Assembly (NCBI RefSeq): GCF_947507565.1
Contig: NC_089175.1
Span: 5,445,733-5,509,732 of the forward strand
Source of the DNA: Oscarella lobularis
Taxonomy: Eukaryota > Porifera > Homoscleromorpha > Homosclerophorida > Oscarellidae
Length of the DNA: 64,000 nucleotides
Direction: 5' to 3'
Position numbers and translations under genes: made by a program. The notes under the pieces were generated by a model. The model had not been told where the DNA came from, ran no database searches, and was given only the letters and a program-made list of their open reading frames with translations. Below, in pieces: positions 10,770 to 21,052 of the stretch (positions within the stretch are counted from its first letter, which is position 1; the number at the start of each line of letters is the position of its first letter).

Positions 10770-11583
10770 AAGACACGACGTCGCTGATTGGAAGGTCGGG
10801 CATGACTGAACGCGAAATTCGGCGAAAATAAGCGCCGCTGAAGTCTTCCGCTAGCGCGCTAAGATTTGCCACGTGCTCACGTGCTTCGATCTCTACGCGC
10901 GCTTCGCTCTGCTTCGCTCTGGTGCTTCGAGCTTGTAGCAGCTTGTAGCAGCAGTTTCGAAGATGGTCCGATGGTTCATTAGTCACGTGGTTACCTCCAG
11001 CGGGCCCACAATATGGCTGACGCTCTTTTTCTCCTTTCGCTTACGAAAAAAGGCGTCCGCCTTTGAGAGACGCCGCGAGTCCGAGAAAGAAGAGAACGAG
11101 ACGTGTATACTCGGGGGGTCATTTTTTCGGGAAGCCCGTTGTCAATGCCCTATTTTAGACAAGGACGACGTTGTACGATGAACCGGAAGTCGTTGGGCAG
11201 GAAACGTGCCTAATGAATTGTATACAGTACGAAAATTGTCAAAATTGGATCTCTTCCAGGCGCGCGTCGCCAGGCGGTCTACGACGTGAGGCAGCACATT
11301 GAAAACTAAATTTTGATGAATCAACTTACGTGGATGACAGGAACTCCGGCTCCACTTAGCAGGGCCCTATAGTCCCGCCCGGCCGTCTTCCCTGTCAGAA
11401 TCCTACAAAGTAGTAGATCCCGCTCTCGCCAGATTTCACCTCGCTCTCTCGCGGACGTACGTGTCTCTCGTCGCGCGCGCGCGCGCCCGTCTCGATCGTC
11501 GTCCAAGCGCTGTCTACAACCGTTGGAAGAAATCCCCTCCTCGCCCGTACGTCCAAGCATTCGATCGTTAAAAGAGCGCAAAG
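10770..11583. other. 5' flank of LDL-receptor-like copy 3 (duplicate of 330-1144)
   Basis: This continues the block closely similar to the 5' flank of copy 1, including the CACGTG site at 10984-10989. No gene is seen. Short frames on the minus strand (10564-10986) are not kept intact in the copy 1 version. Confidence 0.6.
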
Positions 11584-14500
11584 ATGGGCATACGAAGTCC
11601 CGCCGTACTCGTTGTAGCGGCCCTATGTATCATCAGCCTAAGCCTCGGTAAGCCGTAAAGCGCGCGATCGAGTCGCGCGAGTCGCGTGCCTTGAGAAGTG
11701 TTCGCTTCTTAAGCATTTCTTCGTCCCGTTGTTAATTAAGTCCCGATTCTCAGTCCCTCCCCCAACGCCTTGCCACACGGAAAATCCGGGCATGTTTGGC
11801 CGACAATCCTACAAAGTACACGAACTCGCTCTTCTCGTTGGACGAAATCTCCTCGCCCGTCCAAGCTTTCGATTGTTATAGAACGCGAAGATGAGCGTAC
11901 GACGTCCCGCTGTACTCGCCGTAGCGGCCCTATGTATCGGCCTCCGCCTCGGTAGGTAAGCGTGAGTCGCACGTGTCATAGCACGTGGACCTGCTGCGAA
12001 GCTATCTCTGATCTTACTACGGCACGGATTCTAGAGAGAGGGATAAGAAACACCAGTACATTGAGGAGTTAGATGCGCGCCTCGGCCACGCCCCTTATCG
12101 GTTGTGACCCCGCTCAAGAAACGCCCGATTTCTCCGAATCCGGAAAAAGTGCAGCCGCGTTGATTGCGGTTTGCCTTTGTTTCAACCGTGCCATTGTGTA
12201 ATAGAACAGTTGCAGTCGATTCAGTCGATTGAGAGTCAAACAAACCGTTTGCAGTAAAAAACGAGAAAACGGCTTAGGAATAAGCGAACCGGAAGTGATT
12301 CCATCTCGGGATATGACGGAAAAGGGGGCGTGGCCGAGGCACGCATATGTAAAGAATCCGTGCTACGGCTACGAGTCCGTGTATTTTTTTTCTTGTTCGC
12401 TTCCTCTATTTCCCTATCCGTGCTTTGGCATACTGTTTCATCAACGTCCTGTCGTCGCCGCCGCGACGTCATCTAGTAAATTCTCTCTTCTTAGCGGATA
12501 TATATGTATGTACGGAGCACGCCGACGTTCTCTTTTCGTGCAAGTCGGGCGCGTTCAATTGCGTGTCGCGATCGTTCGTCTGCGACGGCGAAAACGATTG
12601 CGATAATGGCGAAGACGAATACCACTGCGGAGTCGGTGAGACGCCATCCTGAGTGAAATGGGGAGGAAAAGACTTTTTACTGGGGAGATAGACGCATTCT
12701 CGCGCTGGAATGCGGACGTAATTTGTTTGGGATCACCCCTGAGGCCCCCCTTCAAGGCTCTTCCTCAGAATTCCTTTCGTATGCACAGATTGTGAACGTA
12801 ACGGTCTGTTTCGTTGCGCCATCGGGCACCCGTGCATCCCTGGACTGTGGAAATGCGACGGCGACAACGACTGCGTCGACGGATCCGACGAAACGACCGC
12901 ACTATGCGGAACAAGTCAGTGAAAAGAAAAAACAAATCGATTTATCCTATTGACTGTTTCTAATAATAGAGTGCGACGGAGCTAATAAATTCCACTGTGG
13001 TTCCGGCGAGTGCATAGCGGCGTTTTCTGTGTGCGATGGCAGCCGCGACTGTTGGGATAACTCGGACGAGAATTCATCGAACTGCCGTAAAAACATATGT
13101 GAAATTTAATCATTAATTATTTATTTTCGTTTTTTAATTAATTAGATGCGACTCCTGGGCCTCCCTGCAATTTGACTTTTCAATTCGACTGCAAAGAGGA
13201 GACGTTGCGATGCATTCCTCTCGTATGGAAATGCGATGGCGAAAATGACTGCGATAACGGCATCGACGAGAATGCCTGCTCCAGCCCGCAACCAGCACCA
13301 TCTCAGCAACGTAATAATTAATTAATTAATTAATTAATTAATTAATTAATTAATTAATTAATTAATTAATTAATTAATTAATTAATTAATTAATTAATTA
13401 ATTAAAATAAACATTTATTTATGTTTTTGTATAGCTTTGCCTGTTTCTCTTGGTCCGACTGTTTCAGCTATACTCCAGTGCAGCGATCGCGAGTACAAGT
13501 GTCTCGACGGCGAGCGTTGCATTCCCTATCCGCATCGATGCGACTCATACGTTGACTGCAAGGACGGCTCGGATGAATACGGATGTAAGTGCGTATCTGT
13601 TTTTTAAATGTGCAATGGAAGGATCAATAATTTTTTAGGTGGATTGACTAATAACGCTTCTTCGTTTCTGGTTGCCTCCTGCGAGGGCATGTTCAAGTGC
13701 GGCTCGAGCGAGTGTCTCTCGTACAAGCGCGTGTGCGACAACAAGACGCACTGCAGCGACGGATCGGACGAGACGAATTGCTGTGAGTTTCCCAACGCAG
13801 AGACCAATGACGCGTTCTTGACTTTTTTCTTTGGCGCGTTCTAGTCATCGACGAGTGCGCAAATGGGACGGCATTGTGCCGGGGATCTCAAACGTGCGTC
13901 GATTTGCCGACCGGATACGACTGCACGTGTCCGAAAGGATTTCAAATAACCGCCACCGGATGCGAAGGTAAGGACATCTCAGACTTGCACGTATTTAGAC
14001 TGAAACTTTCTCTCTAGATATTGACGAATGTGCTTCATTTGGATATTGCCAGCAGAACTGCTCCAACTCGCTTGGAAGTTTCATCTGTTCATGTGATTCA
14101 GGATATACATTGCGACCCGACCAGCGTTCCTGCAAATCCGAGGGTAAGTTAAAATAAGGTATGGTGAGAACAGAATTGACTGGGACTTTCTAGGCGGAGA
14201 GGCGTACCTGCTGTACGCTCACGGGCGCGAAATTCGCAGCATGGACTTGGCGTCGCTGCAGTATGAAAAAGTCTTTCACTCGTCCCAAGGCGCGATCTCG
14301 TACATCGGAGTAACATTTCACTACCAAAGTGGCATGGTAAGAGAAAACAATAGATATATAATAATAGAATATATAAGTGATAGATACGTTTAGGTATATT
14401 TTTGTGACTTTCAGTCTCACTCCATCCACGGTGTCCCGCTTTCCGGCGGTGACGTCATTGAGCTCTACACCGACGTCGGCGCGCCGGAAGGTCTCGCCGT

Positions 14501-16187
14501 CGACTGGCTCAACAATCGTCTCTACTGGACCGAGTCCGATCGAGGCAACGTTGTCATGGGATCGCTCGACGGAAACGAAAGCTCGCGACGCGTGATCGTG
14601 AGCATGGGAGATAAGATTCGCGGAATCGCCGTCGATCCCAGACGCGGCGTCATGTTTTGGACGGATTGGGGGAAGTGGCCGCTCGTGGCGCGCGCCAATA
14701 TGGACGGAAGCGACGTGCACGTGCTGATCAACGACACGGACGTGGCCAAGTGGCCCAACGGACTCACGATCAATTTATACGGCGAATACGTCTTCTGGTG
14801 CGACGGATGGTACGAGAAGATCGTCGTTATGGACTACGAAGGAAAGAAAATGTAAGTACATAGAGAACCCCCAAGACATAATCTTATATTTATCTGTTAT
14901 TAGGAAAACTCTTATTCAAGGTGGTATAGGCAACGTCTTCGGACTCGCTCTCTACGACGACATGCTTATATTCTCCGAGCGGCGCCAAAGCAAAGTCGTC
15001 ATCTCCGGAATGCTCGACGGCAGTCACAAGTACACCGTCGCCTCGTCGGCGGTCAGCGAAGTGCGAGGCATCGCGATGTATCAGGAACAGCAGCAGCCGC
15101 TCCACGATAATCCGTGTCGACGATCGATGTGCTCGCACTATTGCGTGCCGAGTGCCGGCGCCGAGACGGGCTTCGTATGTATGTGCGATTTAGGTGTACC
15201 ATTGCTCAACGACAACGCGACGTGCGGACGCCCGGAAGTGCTGTGCGATAATCGATATTGTAATTTGAATGGCGACTGTTTGAAGAGAATGGCGTCGAAA
15301 GATCAAGTCTGCTTGTATGCGTATATAAATTCTTTGTTCAATTATCTATTATTTTATTATTCATTAGGTGCAGTAAAGGCTTTTATGGGCCTAAATGCGA
15401 TTGGTCGACTCCAACTACTAATGAGTCGACTCCAACTACTAGTGAGTCGACTCCAACTACTAGTGAGTCAACTCCAACTACTAATGAGTCGACTCCAACT
15501 ACTAATGAATCGACTCCAACTACTAGTGAGTCGACTCCAACTACTAGTGAGTCGACTCCAACTACTAGTGAGTCGACTCCAACTACTAGTGAGTTGACTC
15601 CAACTAGTGACTCTATTCGGGATCCAATTCTTTCCGCCACTTCGTCTTCTGGATTGCTCAACGACGGTGCTACGAGCGGACACCCGGAAGTGCCGTGCGA
15701 TAATCAATATTGTAATGGGAATGGAGACTGTGTGAGGAGAATGGACTCGGAAATTCAAGTCTGCGTGTAAGTGAACATAAAATTATTTGTTTATTTATTA
15801 TTTTTATTATTTTTATTTGCTTAGGTGCAACGAAGGGTTTCATGGCTCTCGGTGCGATCCGTTGACGCCGACGCCAACTAGTGCGCCGGTTCGAGGTCCA
15901 ACTCGTTCCGCCACTTCGTCGTCTTCCAATAAATTGCCTGTCGTTCTTGGCACTGTCTTTGGTTTTCTATTCCTCGTTGCTATGGTAGCTGTCATTTTCT
16001 TTTTCCTACGACGCAAAAGGTGGGTTTTGACGTTTGATGCTCCTGCTAACGTGTTCTACAGACGCTTGCGTGTAGGGCTAAGAAGGAAGGGAATTTCGCG
16101 ATTCCTGTCTATTATTCGAACAGGGACAACGTGACAGTCAGAGCCAAGGAGGACTACAGCAGCACATCTCTCAACAACCACACTTAA
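11584..16187 (+). CDS. LDL-receptor-like protein, copy 3 (hybrid LDLa, expanded stalk, FAIPVY tail)
   Basis: Fifteen exons splice to about 957 residues. They are the signal exon 11584-11647 (or the alternative 11891-11951); LDLa exons 12495-12635, 12789-12914, 12970-13086, 13146-13310, the hybrid 13435-13584, and 13639-13782; EGF 13845-13967 and 14018-14143; propeller 14194-14336, 14394-14851 and 14904-15314; extra EGF/stalk 15368-15766; membrane exon 15825-16019; and tail 16076-16187. The fifth LDLa exon begins like copy 2's fifth and ends like its sixth (SDEYGC), so a deletion fused two exons and removed the intron between them while keeping frame. The stalk has ten STPTTxE-type repeats against three in copy 2. 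The tail has FAIPVYYSN and stops before the last exon, as in copy 2. Its 5' end is copy-1-like and the rest copy-2-like, so the gene is a recombinant. Confidence 0.87.
11891..11951 (+). CDS. Alternative first exon of LDL-receptor-like copy 3
   Basis: A second ATG exon, 244 bases after the first, encodes a similar signal peptide (start MSVRRPAVL) and ends at a GTAGGT donor in the same phase. It matches the first exon of copy 2, while the exon at 11584 matches copy 1. Each has its own upstream leader sequence. Both can splice to 12495, so the gene may have two promoters. Which exon is used cannot be told from DNA. Confidence 0.6.
12023..12362. mobile_element. MITE-like insertion in intron 1 of copy 3
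   Basis: A 340-base insertion begins CACGGATTCT and ends AGAATCCGTG, a perfect 10-bp terminal inverted repeat. It is flanked by CTACGG at 12017-12022 and 12363-12368, which fits a 6-bp target duplication. A second inverted pair lies just inside: GCCTCGGCCACGCCCC at 12076-12091 and its complement near 12325-12341. Copy 2 lacks the insertion at the matching intron position (about 5630). No open frame for a transposase is present, so it would be non-autonomous. Confidence 0.75.
13314..13405 (+). repeat. TTAA microsatellite in intron after LDLa4 of copy 3
   Basis: About 22 units of ATTA in an unbroken run, starting within four bases of the donor site. Confidence 0.95.
15404..15610 (+). repeat. 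21-bp coding minisatellite in receptor stalk
   Basis: Ten tandem copies of a 21-base unit encode STPTTSE or STPTTNE, with the last reading LTPTSDS. Copy 2 has three at 8819-8881. The repeat is Ser/Thr/Pro-rich and so suited to O-glycosylation, in the same place as the O-linked sugar region of LDLR but between two EGF modules. Confidence 0.92.
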
Positions 16188-16206
16188 TTAAGTACAATCC
16201 ATATGG

Positions 16207-16209
16207 ATA

Positions 16210-16253
<44 letters not shown>

Positions 16254-16271
16254 TAATAATAATAATAATAA
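16207..16271 (+). repeat. AAT microsatellite in the 3' flank of copy 3
   Basis: An AAT run with one interruption, just after the stop codon. A shorter version lies in the same place after copy 2 (about 9455-9477). Confidence 0.85.
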
Positions 16272-16336
16272 ATAGCATTCACAAATGGGAACAGGGGGTC
16301 TCATTTAAATGAACTTCTAAAATATTCTGTATCTAG

Positions 16337-16371
16337 AGGAACGGTGGTGGCGTCGACGAGCGTTTTATGAC
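16337..16371 (+). pseudogene. Vestigial last exon of LDL-receptor-like copy 3
   Basis: It starts AGGAACGGTGG after CTAG and aligns with the TSV-encoding last exon of copies 1 and 4. Like the copy 2 relic, it lies beyond the stop codon. Confidence 0.55.
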
Positions 16372-16555
16372 ACGTCTTGGCTGGATATTTAATATTTAGA
16401 AGGTTTGGACAGACAGAGACCACATGGGAATCTCTTCTTTTTGTCTTGCAATACACATTGTTTTAAAAAAACGAATGATTCTTCCTCTGGTTGAAATCTA
16501 ATTATTACAGACTGATCGTGCTATTCCCTGCTTTTTGAGAATCTATTACAGTATT

Positions 16556-16645
16556 ATGATCAAGAAGTTCGTCGTGCACGACTGTCACGCGAAAGAGACT
16601 AGGAGATGGCGTACGACGCGAATACGTCACCGAATCAGAAGGTTC
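16556..16645 (+). pseudogene. Relic of WD40-gene exon 1 (second copy)
   Basis: ATGATCAAGAAG through GAATCAGAAGGTTC matches the WD40 gene's first exon with small deletions. A block like the receptor 5' flank (GGTCTTCCGCTAGCGCGCTAAGAT) follows at about 16679-16702, which marks a duplication junction. Confidence 0.75.
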
Positions 16646-16702
16646 ATATTGAAAATATATTTAATTTCGACCCGCTGAGGTCTTCCGCTAGCGCGCTAAG
16701 AT

Positions 16703-17092
16703 CTGTCACACGCTTCGTTCGCGTAGGTATATGGCGTCTTTTGGCCACTTTAGGGACTTATCGAAGGCTTATGTGACGGACTGAAAGTCGTCAATGGCTA
16801 CGTAAGTCCAAATCGAACTAGACTAGGACAACGGCAACTTGAATTCCCAGCAATTTTACCCTTGAACTAAATGCGACCATGATACTCACTTATGACAGTA
16901 CGTACGACCAGTGTATAGTGATCAGGATACCGTAGCGATGTCCAGCTTGCTGTACGCTCACAAAATTAATTAATTAATTGCGTTTTCCTGTACAGAAAAT
17001 AATAACATGACGTCATTATTATTATTAGCTGCTTTGCATACGAGAAACAAGAAAGTGGCACGAGACAGTCACAAACAAAAAGTGTCACAGCA
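16703..17092. other. Intergenic region before the minus-strand membrane gene's 3' end
   Basis: AT-rich; I see no gene. It probably includes the 3' untranslated region of the minus-strand gene that ends at 17093. Confidence 0.4.
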
Positions 17093-19046
17093 TCATCTTC
17101 CTGGTAGAACGCATCCACTGTCTTCGGACGGAACGCATTGTTCGCATCCAATGATTCCGAAGTAGCACTGCATCTGCGTGTGAAACAATCCCCAGCAGTT
17201 CTCGCAACGACAGAACTTCATGCAGTACGCACACGGCAACGTTATGATGTACGAGAGCAAAAGCAGCCAATAGACGGCAATAAAAAGCACGGCGAGATCG
17301 GTGAGAACGAAAGCTCCTATGATCACGTAGCCGAAATACTCGTTCGCCGTGTAAGCGAAGACGGCGAAAGCGCAGACGCCCGAGGCGTGTATCATGGAGA
17401 AAATAACAATACGCCAATCCTGAAAGGGCAATTGAATTCGTCGACAAGTAGAAGTGTAGGCATCGTAGACGTTCTTCGATTTGATGCTCGCTATAATTCT
17501 TCCTATAGCCGATGATGGATTCACTTTCGATTTCAAGCCAAATGCAGTCAATATTTCAATCATGTACGCTTTTGCCCAGAAGAGATTCGAGGTGATGAAT
17601 AGTACTAAGCTGAGAATTGGTAGAAGAAATCCGGCTAAAATCATAAACCATTCTTTTTTTGAAACAGTAATTTCGTCATCTGACGATGATTCATTCTCTT
17701 TGCAGGCATTCAGCAATATCGAAGCGACGACAGCGAGGTGAGTGAGCATGACTAGAATCGTGTGAAATAGGAGACGCCATTCGAACTTGAAGCATCCTTT
17801 TTCGTGCGGATTGAAGCCTAAGCGTTTCTTTTCCTTTTTGATATCCGAAGCGGCTTTGTGAATGAAAATGGCACGCTGGATGTAGACTTCCCAAAGGGTG
17901 AGGAGAAGACCGATTGCAAAAACTGCGACGTCCGCTTTGTTGTCTTCGATTATCTTCCCCGCTATTGAAAGCTTCGATATATCTCCGGATGTCATTTTGT
18001 CTTTCTTTTCCTTATACTCCTTGACATACTTCTCCACGAATCCGTACAGATCGCATATAAGTATGGGATATATCAGCATGAAAACGAAAAATCGTTTGAA
18101 CAGGAACATGAGCGCGACGCGACCGTCTTTCGTTTCTCGTGCCGTTATGTGCTCGTCGTGCTCGGGCTCGAATTCTGGTTTCGCGATTTCTGCCGATTTG
18201 CGTTTTTTCTTTTTGCACCACAGAACGACTCCGCGTATTGTCCATCCCAGAAAGATGAAGGTGTCAATCAAACCCAATGCAAAACCGACTTTCAGAAAGG
18301 CGTCGCGTTCCTTCTCGTCTTTGAATTCTATACTACTCAACGTGAGGCTGAAAAGAACGAACGTCAGCTCGAAGATCGACGAAATGACGTTGAAGATGAC
18401 TTTAGGACGGTTAATGACTGACAAAAATAGATAAGCACCGATTCCCGCTGCTTGCTCGTGATCGTCGCTGACTATCGATTTTCCGCAGCAGGGAGAGCAT
18501 TGTCGTGATCTGCATTGTGCAGTGGGGCAAAGGACTCGGCAGCAGAAGCAGCACGCACTGTAATCTTCGTCTAAGAGATTGGAGGCGAATGCCATTTTCT
18601 TATCGACGTGTAGGGTAAGTGGCTCTGCCTTTGTGAGCTCTATTTCGGTGACTTGGATCTCCATTTCGAGCTCCACTGTTGTTAAGACAACTGTACTCCT
18701 TAGAGGAATTTTTTCTATGACAACATTTATTTTTTTCAAGAGCAGATATTTTTTCTTACCTTTTAGGGGCACGCCTGCAAAACTGGTATTTGTCGTTTCT
18801 AGAGGAACTGCGACAGCATTGTTCTCTTCAATTGTAGGATTAGATTGAGGCTCGTCAGGGTCGGAATGGTCAATAACGATATCTATAATAAATCACATCT
18901 CAGAGTATGAACGTGCAAGGGCAATCACTAACTATCTTCTTGTTCTTCTGTAGGTTCTTGAATTTCCTAAATTGCACTGATGACCTTCTGGGCAACGTTC
19001 ATCAGGTTACCTCATCAGCTTCGAACGTTGGATTAGGGTATCCCAT
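17093..19046 (-). CDS. Multi-pass membrane protein of unknown family
   Basis: Three exons (19011-19046, 18933-18966, 17093-18882, read on the minus strand) splice to 1860 bases and 619 residues, with both introns in phase. The protein starts MGYPNPTFEADEE with an acidic N terminus. A cysteine cluster of about eight cysteines follows near residue 140, then roughly eight or nine hydrophobic helices with charged loops, and the C terminus is again cysteine-rich and ends SGCVLPGR. The cysteine clusters next to membranes may be palmitoylated. I do not recognise the family; the layout suits a transporter, channel or receptor-like protein. It lies antisense between receptor copies 3 and 4 and shows no relation to them. 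A longer unspliced frame starts at 18772, but the upstream exons keep frame and give a better start. Confidence 0.75.
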
Positions 19047-19587
19047 TTTTGGTTCTAAATTTGAACTCTGGTTGCAGGTTGAAGAAATTTGTCGTCATAC
19101 CTTTACTCTGCATTAATCCCACGCGAACCATATCGTGTGAAGACCCGGCTGCTATTTGATGTATGGCTACACAAAAAAACACACATCTATGGTATAACCG
19201 CACATGCCGTGGGGGCCCGTGGGGGGCGGTGCGGACCCTCAACTGTATAGTACCCCGCGGAAAATCTATAATACTCCGTTGGTTTATGATGATCAAGCTA
19301 CCCCATGCAGTCTGAGTCGATCGCCTTCAAAATATCTGAAAGTGGACTCAAGCCTCACCCAGTTTAGCATCGTCCTTGTCGTTCATATCAAAGCAGAAGG
19401 CTTGCACGTACTAGTTGGAGGGACTTATGAACTACGGTTGAAGTCAACCCTGCTCTGCTGAGCTTGTGTAGGTATGTGAATATACCCTCTAGATTGTTCT
19501 TAGAAGTATATGGCTTCTTAGACCTGCTGACTCCTACGTTGCCTTTTAGGGCATAATGTCAAAGTGTGGCACGTGAGAGCCAACATT
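19047..19587. other. Intergenic; nothing recognised
   Basis: I see no open frame or repeat of note. It should contain the promoter of the minus-strand membrane gene, reading toward 19046. Confidence 0.4.
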
Positions 19588-19794
19588 TTACACTACAGTA
19601 TACGGTACATTAGCGTACGTCACCACTGTGTTCGTGTAGGAGGAGAGTTCTACCACTGTGTAGGAGGACGGTTGTTTTGGTTGATCTGCGAGAGAAGAAT
19701 ATTTGCTCTGAATGGTTTTCCCTGACTTTGAGTCGAAACTGTGTCGAATAGGTGTTCGTGTGGCGCATTTCGCCATCGACTGAAAAAGAAACAC
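19588..19794 (-). CDS. Possible terminal exon with tandem tyrosine motifs
   Basis: A 68-codon minus-strand frame follows a TTTTTCAG acceptor-like site at about 19780. Its end contains SSYTVVEL, SSYTNTVV, VTYANV and VPYTVV, three of which fit the ITIM-like pattern (S/I/V/L)xYxx(I/V/L). Such repeats occur in cytoplasmic tails of inhibitory receptors. No upstream exons with a membrane helix could be joined with confidence, and some of the repetition comes from a short DNA repeat. It is a tentative terminal exon at best. Confidence 0.3.
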   Translation of the reverse strand: MFLFQSMAKCATRTPIRHSFDSKSGKTIQSKYSSLADQPKQPSSYTVVELSSYTNTVVTYANVPYTVV

Positions 19795-19965
19795 GTTTAT
19801 TCGAAGGCAATCTTTGAGTTGAGTTAGCCAGAAAAGGTGATTTGGGACGGACTGCTCGAAGTCGCTAATTCTCCGGCGATCAGCGCATGCGAACGAACGA
19901 GGGCCCCCTTTCGAGGCAACCGTGACGTAAGCGCCAATACTATTAAATAATTTATTTCCTTATAC

Positions 19966-20113
19966 CTACAGTAGCTGCAGATACTCCTTTGTTTGAGCAG
20001 CATTCATCATCATGTCGTGACACCCCAGCAGGAACGCTCTACAGATGACTCGAATCCTAATGACATCATAAGGATTGGCCGCAATAATTGAACCATCAGA
20101 TGAACAGGCTTTA
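19966..20113 (-). pseudogene. Fragment resembling a mitochondrial carrier
   Basis: Minus-strand translation gives SIIAANPYDVIRIRV and then a short Met- and Ala-rich stretch before a TAG at 19966-19968. The PxDxxR pattern after a small-residue helix resembles the signature of SLC25 carriers. No other carrier segments are seen nearby, so this is either a relic or a chance match. Confidence 0.25.
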
Positions 20114-21052
20114 TAGTTTAGCTCCCTCTCTTACAGGGGTACTGTAGTCGCCAGTTGTAAATGAACTACACGTAATTTAAAATAGGCCACTGCTTGATCC
20201 TATTGCAATGATCACTGCTGCACCAATGACACTGTTTTATTTTGCTCAGATCTCGCCGGAAGTGGAAGTTTGTTGCAATGTTCTAACTAATTTACTAGGA
20301 GAGGGAGGGTCAGAGCCCTAAATAAATATATATTTAGGGCTCTGGGGAGGGTCCATTAGTCACGTGGTCGGTTTCCTTTTCTCAAGTCGACGCTCTTTTT
20401 CTCCTAGCATTTTCACTTACGAAAAAGGCATCCCCCTTTGAGAGAGCGTCGTGTCTCCGAGAAAGGAAGAGAACGAGACGTGTATTTCGGATAATTTCTT
20501 CGGAACCCGTTGTCCATACATTTTTAGACCGACGAAACCGAGGACAATGTTGTAGAGAGAGAGAAAGAGGGTCTATACAATGACGAACCGGAAGTCGCTG
20601 GGCGGGAAACGTGTCTAATGAACGGTACGGTAGTATACGAGAAATTGGATCTCTTCCAGGCGCATTGGCAACCGTTGCCAGGTGGTACGACATAAGGAAA
20701 TATTCGGCTGCATTCTTAGTACGACAGCATATTCGAAAGCAAAATGGATATGAAACCGAGGTAAACCAAAGCGGCGACAGGAACTTGGCTCGGGCCCAGT
20801 TGGCATGTTATCCTAGCCCCGCCCCTGTCATATTGTCTGTCTGATTGGCCCACTATCGTACAAGTAGCAGATCCCGTGGGCATCTCGCCAGATTTCACTT
20901 CGCTCGGCTCGCGGACGCGTCTCTCGTCGCTCCCGTCTCGTGTACATCTATACATATCGCAGCACTCGCTCGAAGTGCTGCGCGATCTCGCTTCTCGTTG
21001 GAAGAATCCCCTCCTCGTCCGTCCAAGCCTTCGATCGTTAAAGAACGCGAAG
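20114..21052. other. Intergenic plus 5' flank of LDL-receptor-like copy 4
   Basis: 20114-20350 is unique sequence without a gene. From about 20356 it resembles the 5' flanks of copies 1 and 3, including the CACGTG at 20361-20366, and it leads into the first exon at 21053. Confidence 0.5.

Noticed and set aside
10564-10986. 140-codon minus-strand frame
   Set aside because: The duplicate at 150-560 does not keep it open, there is no family resemblance, and a plus-strand frame is better conserved between copies.
15383-15661. Long repetitive frames on both strands (LQLLVSR and DSLVVGV repeats)
   Set aside because: They are out-of-frame readings of the 21-bp minisatellite; the receptor exon frame STPTTxE is the one that joins neighbouring exons in phase.
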